Shown here: positions 1-9,562 of the stretch, piece after piece | Layout: every line of letters starts with the position of its first letter | How positions within the stretch are numbered: position 1 is the stretch's first letter | Origin: CAVZOY01 sp963777095 | GTDB lineage: Bacteria > Actinomycetota > Actinomycetes > Mycobacteriales > Geodermatophilaceae | Length of the DNA stretch: 64,000 nt | Assembly: GCA_963777095.1 (NCBI GenBank) | Contig: CAVZOY010000005.1 | Span: forward strand, 1 to 64,000 | Direction of reading: 5' to 3' | The notes under the pieces: model-generated | Databases searched by the model: none | Told to the model about the DNA's origin: nothing | What the model saw: only the letters and a program-made list of their open reading frames with translations | Made by a program: the position numbers and the translations under genes

Positions 1-1
1 T

Positions 2-140
2 GCCGAGGCGCCCGAGGCGCCTGCGGCCGAGGCTCCCGCGGAGGCCGCACCGGCCGACGAGGCCCCGCGCTGACGACCGTGCTGCTGACACCACCCCCGA
101 GACCGACACAGCTGCCGCCGACGCGGCCAGCGACGACTGA
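2..140 (+). CDS. rplJ: 50S ribosomal protein L10, C-terminal tail (partial)
   Basis: Only the tail of L10, the protein that anchors the L7/L12 stalk to the ribosome, is inside the window. The first frame reads an Ala/Glu/Pro repeat and meets a TGA at 71-73. The adjoining frame from about 72 continues as an acidic Asp/Ala/Thr tail and stops at TGA 138-140, just 15 bases before rplL and its ribosome binding site. I favour the second stop, with a single-base indel near 62-71, because such indels are common in this window. Low-complexity acidic tails on L10 are known in actinobacteria. If the first TGA is real, the gene ends at 73. Identity rests on the position directly before rplL and on composition. 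Confidence 0.6.
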   Translation, partial: PRRPRRLRPRLPRRPHRPTRPRADDRAADTTPETDTAAADAASDD

Positions 141-155
141 CAGAAGGAGACAGAC

Positions 156-548
156 ATGGCCAAGATTTCCAGCTCGGACCTGCTCGACGCGTTCAAGGAG
201 ATGACGCTGCTCGAGCTGTCCGACTTCGTGAAGCAGTTCGAGGAGACCTTCGAGGTCACCGCCGCTGCCCCGGTCGCCGTCGCGGCCGCCCCCGCCGCCG
301 GTGGCGGCGGCGGTGGCGAGGAGGCCGCTGCCGAGCAGGACGAGTTCGACGTCATCCTCGAGGCTGCCGGTGACAAGAAGATCCAGGTCATCAAGGAGGT
401 GCGCGGTCTGACCTCGCTCGGCCTCAAGGAGGCCAAGGACCTGGTCGACAACGCGCCGAAGCCGGTCCTGGAGAAGGTCGCCAAGGACGCCGCCGAGAAG
501 GCCAAGGCCGCTCTCGAGGGCGCCGGCGCCACCGTCACCGTCAAGTGA
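156..548 (+). CDS. rplL: 50S ribosomal protein L7/L12
   Basis: Stalk protein of the large subunit; its C-terminal domain recruits and activates the translational GTPases EF-Tu, EF-G and IF2. The 130-residue product has the expected three parts: an N-terminal dimerisation helix with LLDAFKEMTLLELSDFVKQF, an Ala/Gly-rich hinge (about residues 38-54) and the C-terminal domain with the conserved VIKEVRGLTSLGLKEAKDLV stretch. The ATG follows a strong AGAAGGAGA ribosome binding site. A hairpin terminator follows at 588. Length is normal for the family. Confidence 0.97.
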   Translation: MAKISSSDLLDAFKEMTLLELSDFVKQFEETFEVTAAAPVAVAAAPAAGGGGGGEEAAAEQDEFDVILEAAGDKKIQVIKEVRGLTSLGLKEAKDLVDNAPKPVLEKVAKDAAEKAKAALEGAGATVTVK

Positions 549-587
549 CGCCCTCCCCGGCCTGAGCCGGGGAACACAGCACGACCC

Positions 588-623
588 GAAGGGGCCGTCC
601 TCCGTCAGGAGGGCGGCCCCTTC
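588..623 (+). terminator. Hairpin terminator after rplL
   Basis: A 16-base stem (588-603 pairing with 608-623, one G-U pair) around a 4-base loop lies 39 bases after the rplL stop. There is no long T run, as is usual in high-GC actinobacteria. It probably ends the rplJL transcript, separating it from the mce operon. Confidence 0.8.
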
Positions 624-770
624 GTGGTTCCACCGGTCAGGTGAAAGTGGCGTTCCGCCCGAGCGCGCGTCCTGGGACGCCGGTCACTGTGACGAGGTGA
701 CGCACGTAACCTGTCGCGGCCGCTGTCGTTACTGACGGGTAGAGCAGAGCGGTCGGAGGGCGGGTGACAC

Positions 771-1895
771 GTGGGCGTCGCGGTGCAGGTCGAGGGGCTC
801 ACCAAGTCCTTCGGCAGCCAGAACATCTGGAGCGACGTCACGCTGACGCTCCCGCCCGGTGAGATCTCGGTCCTGCTCGGCCCGTCCGGTACCGGCAAGT
901 CGGTCTTCCTCAAGTCCCTCGTCGGCCTGCTCAAGCCGGAGAAGGGCTCGATCGTCATCAACGACGTCGACCTGGTCCGCACCAGCGAGCACAAGCTCTA
1001 CGAGATCCGGAAGCTCTTCGGCGTCCTGTTCCAGGACGGCGCGCTCTTCGGCTCGATGAACCTCTTCGACAACATCGCCTTCCCGCTGCGCGAGCACACG
1101 AAGAAGAGCGAGTCGGAGATCCGGGACATCGTCCTCGAGAAGATGGACATGGTCGGTCTGCAGGGCGCCGAGGGGAAGCTCCCGGGCGAGATCTCCGGCG
1201 GTATGCGCAAGCGCGCCGGCCTGGCCCGCGCCCTCGTGCTCGACCCCGAGATCATCCTGTTCGACGAGCCGGACTCCGGCCTCGACCCGGTGCGCGTGGC
1301 CTACCTCAACCAGTTGATCGTCGACCTCAACGCGCAGATCGACGCCACGTTCCTCATCGTCACGCACGACATCGGCACCGCCCGGACGGTGCCCGACAAC
1401 CTGGGCCTGCTGTTCCGCCGCAACCTGGTGATGTTCGGCCCGCGCGAGCAGCTGCTCACCTCCGAGGAGCCGGTGGTCAAGCAGTTCCTCAACGGCCGCC
1501 GCGAGGGGCCGATCGGGATGAGCGAGGAGAAGGACGTCGCCCAGGTCGAGGCCGAGATGGCCGCGCTGGAGGCGCGCGGTGGCGACAGCCACAACGGAGT
1601 CGGCCCCAAGGGCGCCACCGGTGGGGACGCCGTCCCGCCGCAGCTCACGCCGAGCGAGGGCCTGCCCGAGCGGAAGGCGGAGCGGCGCCGGCAGGAGCGG
1701 GTGGCCCGCATGCTCCACGACTTCCCGCCGGAGACGGCCGAGGCCATCCGCAGGTCGCTGCCCGAGGACCTCCTCGCACAGGCCGACGCCGGCGTGTTCG
1801 AGCCCACGCGGGGATCGCGCGGCCGGCACTGGGCGCCGGACGACGGGAGCTCCCGCTCGTCCACCTCGCGTGCTGCCCGAGCAGCGGAGCGGTGC
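771..1895 (+). CDS. mceG: Mce transporter ATPase (MceG/Mkl, MlaF-like)
   Basis: ABC ATPase that powers Mce lipid import at the cytoplasmic face. The sequence shows Walker A GPSGTGKS (about residues 38-45), the signature ISGGMRKR, Walker B with IILFDEPDSGLDP, and the H-loop in IVTHD. A roughly 110-residue C-terminal extension containing the ERRRQERVARMLHDFPPETA helix matches the extension known in Mkl proteins. The start is GTG 771. There is no stop before the next gene's ATG at 1896: the same frame runs on into the YrbE permease. In the +1 frame a TGA at 1897-1899 overlaps that ATG, the usual junction in this operon, so a small indel in the extension is more likely than a true fusion. First gene of the mce operon. 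Confidence 0.88.
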
Positions 1896-2708
1896 ATGAC
1901 CGATCCGTCGCCCGAGGCCCCAGGGCTCTTCGACGGCAGGTTCTCGCCGACCCGGCCGCTGGCGGCCAGCGGAAAGCTGTTCGCCTTCGCACTGGACACC
2001 GTCCGCGCGCTGCCGAAGCGGCCCTTCCAGCTGCGCGAGTTCATCCAGCAGACCTGGTTCATCGCCAGCGTCACGATCATCCCGACCGCGCTGGTCGCCA
2101 TCCCGTTCGGCGCGGTCATCGCCCTGCAGCTGGGGTCGCTGACCCGACAGCTCGGTGCGCAGAGCTTCACCGGGTCGGCGTCGGTGCTGGCCGTCCTGCG
2201 CGAGGCGGCGCCCATCGTCACCGCGCTGCTCATCGCCGGCGCCGGTGGCTCGGCGATCTGCGCGGACCTCGGGGCGCGCAAGATCCGCGACGAGATCGAC
2301 GCCATGGAGGTGCTGGGCATCAGCCCGATCCAGCGCCTCGTCGTCCCGCGCGTGCTCGGCTCGATGCTCGTCGCCGTCCTGCTCAACGGGCTGGTCAGCG
2401 TCGTGGGCGTCGCGGGCGGCTACTTCTTCAACGTCATCCTGCAAGGCGGCACACCAGGCGCCTACCTCGCCTCGTTCAGCGCGCTCGCCCAGGTCGAGGA
2501 CTTCTGGTCCGGCGAGATCAAGGCCCTGATCTTCGGGCTGATCGCCGGCATCGTGGCCGCCTACAAGGGACTTAACGCCGGAGGTGGCCCCAAGGGCGTC
2601 GGCGACGCGGTGAACCAGTCGGTGGTCATCACCTTCCTGCTGCTGTTCGCCGTCAACTTCGTGCTGACCGCCATCTACTTCCAGCTCGTCCCGCCGAAGG
2701 GCTCGTGA
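1896..2708 (+). CDS. yrbEA: YrbE-family Mce permease, first subunit (MlaE-like)
   Basis: Integral membrane permease of the Mce lipid importer, paired with the next gene and driven by the ATPase upstream. The 270-residue product has the MlaE/YrbE pattern: hydrophobic segments, the motif GAGGSAICADLGARKIRDEIDAMEVLG-like (positions about 2240-2320, key residues G, D/Q, R, EEIDA) that contacts the ATPase, and the C-terminal Gly-rich GPKGVGDAVN region. It is in the same frame as the ATPase with no stop between them. The MTDPSP start at 1896 is chosen because it overlaps a TGA in the other frame and gives the family's usual length. Confidence 0.88.
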   Translation: MTDPSPEAPGLFDGRFSPTRPLAASGKLFAFALDTVRALPKRPFQLREFIQQTWFIASVTIIPTALVAIPFGAVIALQLGSLTRQLGAQSFTGSASVLAVLREAAPIVTALLIAGAGGSAICADLGARKIRDEIDAMEVLGISPIQRLVVPRVLGSMLVAVLLNGLVSVVGVAGGYFFNVILQGGTPGAYLASFSALAQVEDFWSGEIKALIFGLIAGIVAAYKGLNAGGGPKGVGDAVNQSVVITFLLLFAVNFVLTAIYFQLVPPKGS

Positions 2709-2709
2709 C

Positions 2710-3579
2710 ATGGCCCTCCTGAGCACGGGTGACCGCATCCGCGTCGGCGCGCGCCGGTTCGTCCGGCGCGTCTACGGACGGCCGATGGACACCCTCGAGG
2801 ACCTCGGCGAACAGCTGGCCTTCTACGGGCGCGCACTGGCCTGGACCCCGCGCACGCTGCGCCGCTACAAGCGCGAGGTCATGCGGCTGCTGGCCGAGGT
2901 CACCTTCGGCACCGGGGCGCTGGCGGTCATCGGCGGCACGGTCGGCGTCATCGCCTTCCTGTCGTTCTTCACCGGCACCGAGGTGGGCCTGCAGGGCTAC
3001 GCGGCGCTCGACCAGCTCGGGACGTCGGCGTTCACCGGCTTCCTCTCCGCGTACTTCAACACCCGGGAGATCGCCCCCCTGGTCGCCGGGCTCGCGCTGT
3101 CGGCCACCGTGGGCTGCGGCTTCACCGCGCAGATCGGCGCCATGCGGATCAACGAGGAGATCGACGCCCTCGAGGTCATGGGCGTGCCCTCGCTGCCGTT
3201 CCTGGTGACCACCCGGATCATCGCCGGCTTCATCGCCGTCATCCCGCTCTACGTGATCGGGCTGCTCACCAGCTACTTCGCCACCCGCACCATCGCGACG
3301 CAGGCGTACAGCCAGTCGAGCGGCACCTACGACCACTACTTCAACCTGTTCCTGCCCGCCGAGGACGTCCTCTGGTCGTTCCTCAAGGTCCTCGTCTTCG
3401 CCGTCGTGATCATCCTGACCCACTGCTACTACGGCTACCGCGCCGCCGGCGGGCCCGCGGGCGTCGGCCTCGCGGTGGGCCGGGCCGTCCGGTTCTCGAT
3501 CGTGGCGATCAACATCATCGACCTGTTCCTGTCCCTGGCCATCTGGGGTTCGACGACGACCGTGCGGATCGCGGGGTGA
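2710..3579 (+). CDS. yrbEB: YrbE-family Mce permease, second subunit (MlaE-like)
   Basis: Second permease of the Mce transporter, 289 residues. It has the YrbE hallmarks: an N-terminal soluble helix, several membrane segments (for example TGALAVIGGTVGVIAFLSFF), the conserved cytoplasmic loop TAQIGAMRINEEIDALEVMG, and the C-terminal GPAGVGLAVGRAVR motif. The ATG lies one base after the stop of the first permease, and its own TGA overlaps the GTG of mceA, so translation is coupled. The frame is intact, unlike most genes further down this operon. Confidence 0.95.
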   Translation: MALLSTGDRIRVGARRFVRRVYGRPMDTLEDLGEQLAFYGRALAWTPRTLRRYKREVMRLLAEVTFGTGALAVIGGTVGVIAFLSFFTGTEVGLQGYAALDQLGTSAFTGFLSAYFNTREIAPLVAGLALSATVGCGFTAQIGAMRINEEIDALEVMGVPSLPFLVTTRIIAGFIAVIPLYVIGLLTSYFATRTIATQAYSQSSGTYDHYFNLFLPAEDVLWSFLKVLVFAVVIILTHCYYGYRAAGGPAGVGLAVGRAVRFSIVAINIIDLFLSLAIWGSTTTVRIAG

Positions 3580-4943
3580 GCGCGATGAGCATCCGCATCC
3601 GCCGCCGCCTGCAGGGTGTCGCGTTCCTCGTCGTCCTCGCGCTGCTGCTCGGGCTCTCCGTCGCCGTCTACAACAAGGCCTTCACCGAGGTCGCGATGGT
3701 GACGCTGGAGACCGACTCCGTCGGCAACCAGCTGCAGGAGGCCTCGGACGTCAAGATGCGCGGCGTCCTCGTGGGGGAGGTGCGCGAGATCGCGGCCAGT
3801 GCCGAGGGCGCGACCCTCGAGCTGGCGATCCGGCCGGAGTACCTCGCCCGGATCCCGAAGGACGTCACCGCCCGGCTGCTGCCCAAGACGCTGTTCGGCG
3901 AGCGGTTCGTCGCGCTGCAGGCGCCCGAGGGGTCGACCGGCGGCGACCACCTCGAGGACGGCGACGTCATCCCGCAGGACCGCACCGAGAACGCGATCGA
4001 GCTGCAGCGGGTGATCGACGACCTGCTGCCGCTGCTGCGCGCCGTCCAGCCGCAGGACCTGGCCTACACGCTCGGCGCGGTCGCCGACTCGCTGCGCGGC
4101 CGCGGCGACACGCTCGGCGAGAACCTCGTCACGACCGGCACCTACTTCGGGGAGATCAACACCGTGCTGCCGGAGCTGCAGGCCGACATCTCCGGTCTGG
4201 CCGACTTCGCCGACACCTACGAGGCGGCCGCCGACGACCTGCTCGGCGTCCTCGACGACCTGGCGGTCACGAACACGACGATCGTCGACCAGCGCGAGCA
4301 GCTGCGGCGCACCTTCACGGTCGGCACGAGCTCGTCGAACACCACGGCCGCGTTCCTGGAGACCAACGAGCGCAACCTGATCTCGCTGGCCGAGACGTCC
4401 CGGCCGCTGCTCGGCCTGTTCGCCGAGTACTCGCCCGAGTACCCGTGCCTGCTCGACGGGCTGGCGGAGTCCGCACCGCTGATCGGCGAGAGCTTCGGCA
4501 CCGACGGTGACCCGGCGCTGAACCTCAACATCGTCTTCACCCTCCCGCCGCGGGACCCGTACGCCCCGGGCGACCAGCCGGCCTACGCCGACACGTCCGG
4601 GCCGGACTGCCGTGCGCTCGACGACATCGAGGGCGCCCAGGCCGCCGCCCAGAACGGGGAGTACTACTGCCCGGACGCCGCCCGGGACGGCGTCGAGTCG
4701 CCCGACGGCGACCTGCGGCGCGAGCCCGTCTGCTCACGGCGGTGGGAGGCGGCTCGTCGTCCGGCGGCCTGCCGGGCGCCCTCGGCAACGGTGTGACCTC
4801 ACCCGTCGGATCGACGGCGGAGCTCGACTTCGTGCGCAGCATCATCGGCCTCGCCGGTGGCACCGACCCCGACGAGGTCTCCGACCTGTCGGCGGCCACG
4901 CTGGCGCCGGCGCTGCGCGGTGACGCAGGTGATGTTCCGGTGA
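3576..4943 (+). CDS. mceA: MceA-type MCE domain protein (frame broken twice)
   Basis: First of six MCE-domain subunits that form the periplasmic lipid channel. GTG 3576 overlaps the yrbEB stop. The product starts with one membrane anchor (residues about 12-28) followed by the MCE domain (LETDSVGNQLQEASDVKMRG...VLVGEVREI) and a helical region. The frame breaks near 4740, after DLRREPVC, and continues as GGGSSSGGLPGALG in another frame. It breaks again near 4922 to give the short ending TQVMFR and TGA 4941-4943, which overlaps the mceB GTG. Both breaks are single-base differences with the protein sense preserved across them, so I treat this as one gene with sequence errors or very recent damage. 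Confidence 0.82.
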
Positions 4944-6022
4944 AGGGGCAGCTCCGCGGCCTCGCCGGGCCGCTGACCAAGCTGGTCGCGTTCGGCCTGG
5001 TCACCGTGCTGGCCAGCTACGTGCTGATCGCCACGATCACCAACGCCGGGTACGGCGAGCAGCTCACCTACCGGGCGGAGTTCAGCGACGTCGCCGGCCT
5101 GGTCGAGGGCGACGAGGTGCGCATCGCCGGCGTCCGCGTGGGTCAGGTGACCGGCATCGGGCTCACCGACGCCGCCGAGGAGCCGGTCGCCGAGGTCGCC
5201 TTCCAGGTGGACGCCGACGTGCCGCTGCCCACCGGCGTCCTGGCGACGATCCGCTACCGCAACCTCGTCGGGCAGCGCTACATCGCCCTGACCGAGGGCG
5301 ACGGCTCCGCCGGCCGGACGCTGGCGGAGAACGCGCTCATCCCGCTCGCGCAGACCACGCCGGCGCTGGACCTGACCACGCTGTTCGGCGGCTTCCAGCC
5401 CCTGCTGCAGGCGCTGTCGCCGGCCGACGTCAACCGCGTCTCCTACGAGATCATCCAGGTGTTCCAGGGCGAGGCCGGCACGGTGCAGAGCCTGCTCCAG
5501 CACGTCGCGTCGCTGACCGACTCGCTGGCCGACAAGGACGCCGTCATCGGCAGCGTCATCGAGAACCTGACGACGGTCATGCAGACCGTGGCCGAGCGCG
5601 ACCAGCAGCTGTCCGGCCTCATCGTCAGCCTGCAGGAGTTCGTCACCGGACTGGCGAGCGACCGCGAGGCCATCTTCGACTCGCTGGAGACGATCGACGA
5701 GCTGGCCGGTGCGACCAGCGGGTTCCTCGAGGACGCGCGGCCGCCGCTGGCCGCCGACATCGAGGCGGTCGGTGACCTGTCCCGCGAGCTGGGCGACACG
5801 GGCGACGTGCTCGAGGACTTCCTCCAGCTCGCGCCCGACCAAGATCGACCTCATCACCCGGACCGCGGTCAACGGCAGCTGGTTCAACTTCTTCCTGTGC
5901 AACCAGAACGGCACCGTCACGCTGCCTCCGACGACCACGATCGACGAGGACGGGTCGATCACCACGGAGAAGAACGCGATCACGGTGCCGGCGAACGGTC
6001 CAACCAGCCGGGGTGCTCGTGA
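4940..6022 (+). CDS. mceB: MceB-type MCE domain protein (frame broken twice)
   Basis: MCE-domain channel subunit. The GTG at 4940 overlaps the mceA stop and begins VKGQLRGLAGPLTKLVAFG. A single membrane anchor precedes an MCE domain with YRAEFSDVAGLVEGDEVRIAG and VGQVTGIGL. The frame shifts near 5837, where an extra C turns LAPTKIDLI into LAPDQDR. It shifts back near 5998 to end NQPGCS at TGA 6020-6022, overlapping the mceC ATG. The NGSWFNFFLCN segment typical of Mce proteins lies between the two breaks in the second frame. Confidence 0.83.
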   Translation: MKGQLRGLAGPLTKLVAFGLVTVLASYVLIATITNAGYGEQLTYRAEFSDVAGLVEGDEVRIAGVRVGQVTGIGLTDAAEEPVAEVAFQVDADVPLPTGVLATIRYRNLVGQRYIALTEGDGSAGRTLAENALIPLAQTTPALDLTTLFGGFQPLLQALSPADVNRVSYEIIQVFQGEAGTVQSLLQHVASLTDSLADKDAVIGSVIENLTTVMQTVAERDQQLSGLIVSLQEFVTGLASDREAIFDSLETIDELAGATSGFLEDARPPLAADIEAVGDLSRELGDTGDVLEDFLQLAPDQDRPHHPDRGQRQLVQLLPVQPERHRHAASDDHDRRGRVDHHGEERDHGAGERSNQPGCS

Positions 6023-7039
6023 TGGCCCGCCCCTTCCGCGACCGCAACCCGGTCGTCATCGGCGCGATCAGCCTCGCGGTCATCGCCGGGCTGGTGCTGC
6101 TCGCGTTCAACGCGCAGAACCTGCCGCTGATCGGCGGCGGCACCGTCTACCGCGCCCAGTTCTCCGAGGCCGCCGGGCTCAAGCCCGACGACCCGGTCCG
6201 CATCGCCGGCGTCAAGGTCGGCCAGGTGGAGTCGCTGGCGCTCGAGGACGGCGCGGTGACCGTCGAGTTCCGCGTGAAGGACGCCTTCCTCGGCGACCGG
6301 TCCGAGGCGGCCATCAAGATCGAGACCGTCCTCGGCGCGAAGTTCCTCGCCCTGGTGCCCCGCGGCGGCGAGGCGCTGGACCCGGACACCCGCATCCCGC
6401 TGGACCGGACGGCGTCGCCCTACGACGTCGTGGAGGCCTTCGCCGACCTGTCCGCGACCGTCGAGGACATCGACACCGCCCAGCTGGCCGGCTCGTTCGG
6501 GGTGCTGTCGGAGACCTTCCGCGACACCCCCGACGAGGTGCGCACCTCGCTGCAGGGCCTGGCGCGGCTGTCGGACACGATCGCCTCCCGCGACGCCCAG
6601 CTGCGGAGCTGCTGGGCGCCACCCGCAAGGTCACCGACGTCCTCGCCGACCGCAACGGCGAGTTCACCCGGCTCATCGAGGACTCCAACGTCCTGCTCCG
6701 CGAGGTGCAGGAGCGCCGGGAGCTGATCGACCGCATCCTCGACAGCACCCAGGAGCTGTCGCGCCAGCTGTCCGGGCTCGTGGCCGACAACCGCGAGGCC
6801 CTGGCGCCGGCGCTGCAGCAGCTGTCCCGGGTCACCGACATCCTGTCCCGCAACCGCGCCGCGCTCGGCCAGACGGTCGACAACCTCGCGCCGTTCGTCC
6901 GCGTCTTCACCAACACCCTGGGCAACGGCCGCTGGTTCGACAGCTTCGTCAACGACCTGCTGCCCACGCGCTCGGCTCGGTGCTCTGCACCGGCGCCGAG
7001 CGAGGCGCCCGGCGTCGGCTGCCCGGGGGTGGCGGATGA
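6022..7039 (+). CDS. mceC: MceC-type MCE domain protein (frame broken twice)
   Basis: MCE-domain subunit starting MARPFRDRNPVVIGAISL, with one membrane anchor (residues about 11-28) and an MCE domain carrying YRAQFSEAAGLKPDDPVRIAG. The frame breaks near 6606, where one G appears to be missing (LR then ELLGATRKVTDVLADRN in another frame), and again near 6965. The second break leads to a TGA at 7037-7039 that overlaps the mceD ATG. The long helical segment with LIDRILDSTQELSRQLSGLV and NGRWFDSF agrees with the family. A GTG three bases upstream of the ATG is an alternative start. Confidence 0.82.
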
Positions 7040-8314
7040 GTGGCTCCCTGCAGCGCGGCGTCGCGCTGGCCGCGTCCCTGGTGCTGCTCGCCGCGGTGGG
7101 CTGGACGGTGCTGCGGCCGGCCGGCCAGTACCGCGTCACCGCCTGGTTCGACCAGACCGTCGGGCTCTACTCGGGCTCCGACGTCCGCATCCTGGGCATC
7201 GCCGTCGGCGAGATCACCGAGGTGCTGCCGCTGGGCGACCGCGTGCGGGTCGAGATGGTCATCGACGAGGACTACGACATCCCGGCCGACGCCGACGGCC
7301 GTCGTCCTGGCGCCGTCGCTGGTCTCCGACCGGTACGTCCAGTTCGCGCCCGTCTACGACGGCGGGCCGACGATGGAGGACGGCGACGAGGTGCCGCTGG
7401 AGCGCACCGCGACGCCGGTCGAGCTCGACCGGGTCTACGGCGCCCTCGACGAGCTGTCGGCGGCGCTCGGCCCGGACGGCGCCAACGCCGACGGCGCGCT
7501 GTCGGACCTGATCGACACCGGCGCGGCCAACCTCGAGGGCAACGGCGAGGCGCTGAACCGGACGCTCACCGGCTTCTCCCGGGCGGTGCGAGACCCTGGC
7601 CGAGAACCGCGACGACCTGTTCGCCTCGCTGGACAACCTGCAGACCTTCACCACCGCACTGGCCACCATCGACGCCCAGGTCCGCGAGTTCAACGACAAC
7701 ATGGCCGCGGTCAGCGAGCAGCTCGCCGGCGAGCGGGAGGACCTCGCCGCGGCGATCACCCTGCTGAACGACGCGCTCGCCGACGTCGCCAGCTTCGTGC
7801 AGGACAACACCGACGCTGCTGACGACGAACGTCGACCGGCTGGCCGACATCACCCTGGTGCTCGTGCAGCAGCGCCGGGCGCTGGGCGAGGTGCTCGACG
7901 TGGCCCCCGCGGCGCTGGGCAACCTGGCCCGCGCCTACAACCCCGACTACGGCACCCTCGACACCCGCGACAACGGCCTGGCCTCGCAGAACCCCGAGCT
8001 CGCTGGTCTGCGCCGCGCTGGCCCAGCTCGGCCGCATCGAGCCCGACGAGCTGCCCGTGCCGGTGCGACCCCCGGACCCCGGTCGCGCGACGTGGCGACC
8101 TGCCGCGAGTCCAGACCGAGGCCATCTGCGCCCGCCTGCTCTCCGGCGACGCGAACGCCGACGGCGACGCCGACGACCTGAACGGCAACGACGTCGACGA
8201 CATCGACGAGCTGTGGCAGGCGATCTTCGGCGGCGCCGCGCCGGGCCCGGTGGCGGCGGCGGTGGCGGCGGTGGCCCCGTCGTCGGTCTGCCGCCGGTGG
8301 GAGGGCCGTCGTGA
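7036..8314 (+). CDS. mceD: MceD-type MCE domain protein (at least five frame breaks)
   Basis: MCE-domain subunit with anchor LAASLVLLAAVGWTVL and MCE domain VTAWFDQTVGLYSGSDVRILG. The coding sense jumps frames near 7300 (extra G before VVLAPSLVSDRYVQ), 7590 (before ETLAENRDDLF), 7815 (before TLLTTNVDRLAD), 8004 (before LVCAALAQLGRIEPDEL) and about 8090 (before LQTEAICARLLSGD). It ends in a Gly/Pro-rich tail with TGA 8312-8314 overlapping the mceE GTG. Most joins are one-base changes at short runs. The gene cannot be translated as written, but its whole architecture survives. Confidence 0.75.
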
Positions 8315-9562
8315 GCCGCGCCGCCGTCCGCCTGACCGCCCTGGCCTCGGCGGTCTTCCTCCTGGCCGGCTGCGGGTTCCGCGGCGCCTACAGCGTCGAC
8401 CTGCCCGGCGGTGCCGACGTCGGCGACGAGCCGTACACCGTCCAGGTGCGAGTTCCTCGACGTGCTGGACCTGGTGCCGCAGTCCGGCGTCCGGGTCGCC
8501 GACGTGCCCGTCGGCCGGGTCGAGGAGATCGAGCTGAACGCCGAGGACTGGACCGCCGTGGTGACGATCAGCGTCAACGGGGACGTCGAGCTGCCGGCGA
8601 ACGCGGTCGCCGCGATCCAGCAGTCGTCGCTGCTCGGCGAGAAGTACGTCGAGCTGGCCCCGCCCGGCGGCGAGGAGCCCGAGGGCACGCTCGAGGACGG
8701 CGCGCTGATCCCGCTCGACCGCACGAACCGCAACGTCGAGGTCGAGGAGCTGCTCGGCGCGATGTCGCTGGTGCTCAACGGCGGCGGGCTGGCCTAGCTG
8801 CAGACGATCAACCGCGAGCTCGGCGACGCCATGGAGGGCCGCGAGTCCGAGCTCAAGGACACCCTCGACCAGCTCGACACGTTCATCGGCGGGCTGGACG
8901 AGCAGCGGGCGGAGATCCAGCGCGCCCTCGACAGCGCCGACGCGCTCGCCGAGTCGCTCGCCGCGCGCACCGACGACGATCCGCGAGGCACTGGACACGA
9001 TCGGCCCCGGCCTCGACGTCATCAACGAGCAGCGCGACCAGCTCGTGTCGATGCTCGAGGGCCTGGCCCGGCTCGGCCGCGTGGGCACGCGGATCATCGA
9101 CGCAGTCGGCGGAGAACACCGTCGAGGACCTGCGCCTGCTCCAGCCGATCCTCAGCCAGCTGGCCGCCGCGGGCCCGGACCTCGCCAACTCCCTCGAGCT
9201 GCTGCTGACCTATCCGTTCCCGGACAGCTCGCTGTCCGCGCTGAACTACCGCAAGGCGCAGACCGGCGGCTACGGCCTGTTCACCAACATGACCGCGACG
9301 CTCGACCTGGACCTCACCTCCCTGCTCTGCCGGTACGCGATCGACCCCGGCGCGCTGCGGCTCGCTGGAGATCCTTGCGCCGGAGGACGCCCCGGCGAGT
9401 GCGGCGTGCCCGGCAGCCGGCGCCCGGCGGCGGCGACGGCGACGGCACGGACCCCGACGAGGCCGGCGGCGAGTCGCTGGGCCCCTGCCGGCGACGCCGC
9501 CGTGCCCGGCTCGACCGACGACGGCGGGCTGCTCGGCGTCCCGCGCAGGAGGCACCCCGTGA
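8311..9562 (+). CDS. mceE: MceE-type lipoprotein (frame breaks and an in-frame TAG)
   Basis: Mce lipoprotein (LprK-like). The N-terminus MSRAAVRLTALASAVFLLAGC is a signal peptide ending in the lipobox LAGC with Cys21. The MCE domain follows (FLDVLDLVPQSGVRVADV, VGRVEEIEL, LLGEKYVELAPP). The frame breaks near 8449, 8980 and 9105, and more near the Pro/Gly-rich C-terminus after 9365. An in-frame TAG at about 8795-8797 interrupts GLA-LQTINREL; a CAG to TAG change would explain it. The end is TGA 9560-9562 overlapping the mceF GTG. This has the heaviest damage in the operon along with mceD. Confidence 0.75.

Noticed and set aside
729..2738. 669-codon minus-strand open frame opposite the Mce ATPase and permease
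   Set aside because: Low-complexity Asp/Glu/Arg/Val product mirroring the coding strand; no start context and no homology visible.
2832..3580. Minus-strand frames opposite yrbEB as hypothetical proteins
   Set aside because: They mirror a certain membrane protein gene and have shadow-type composition.
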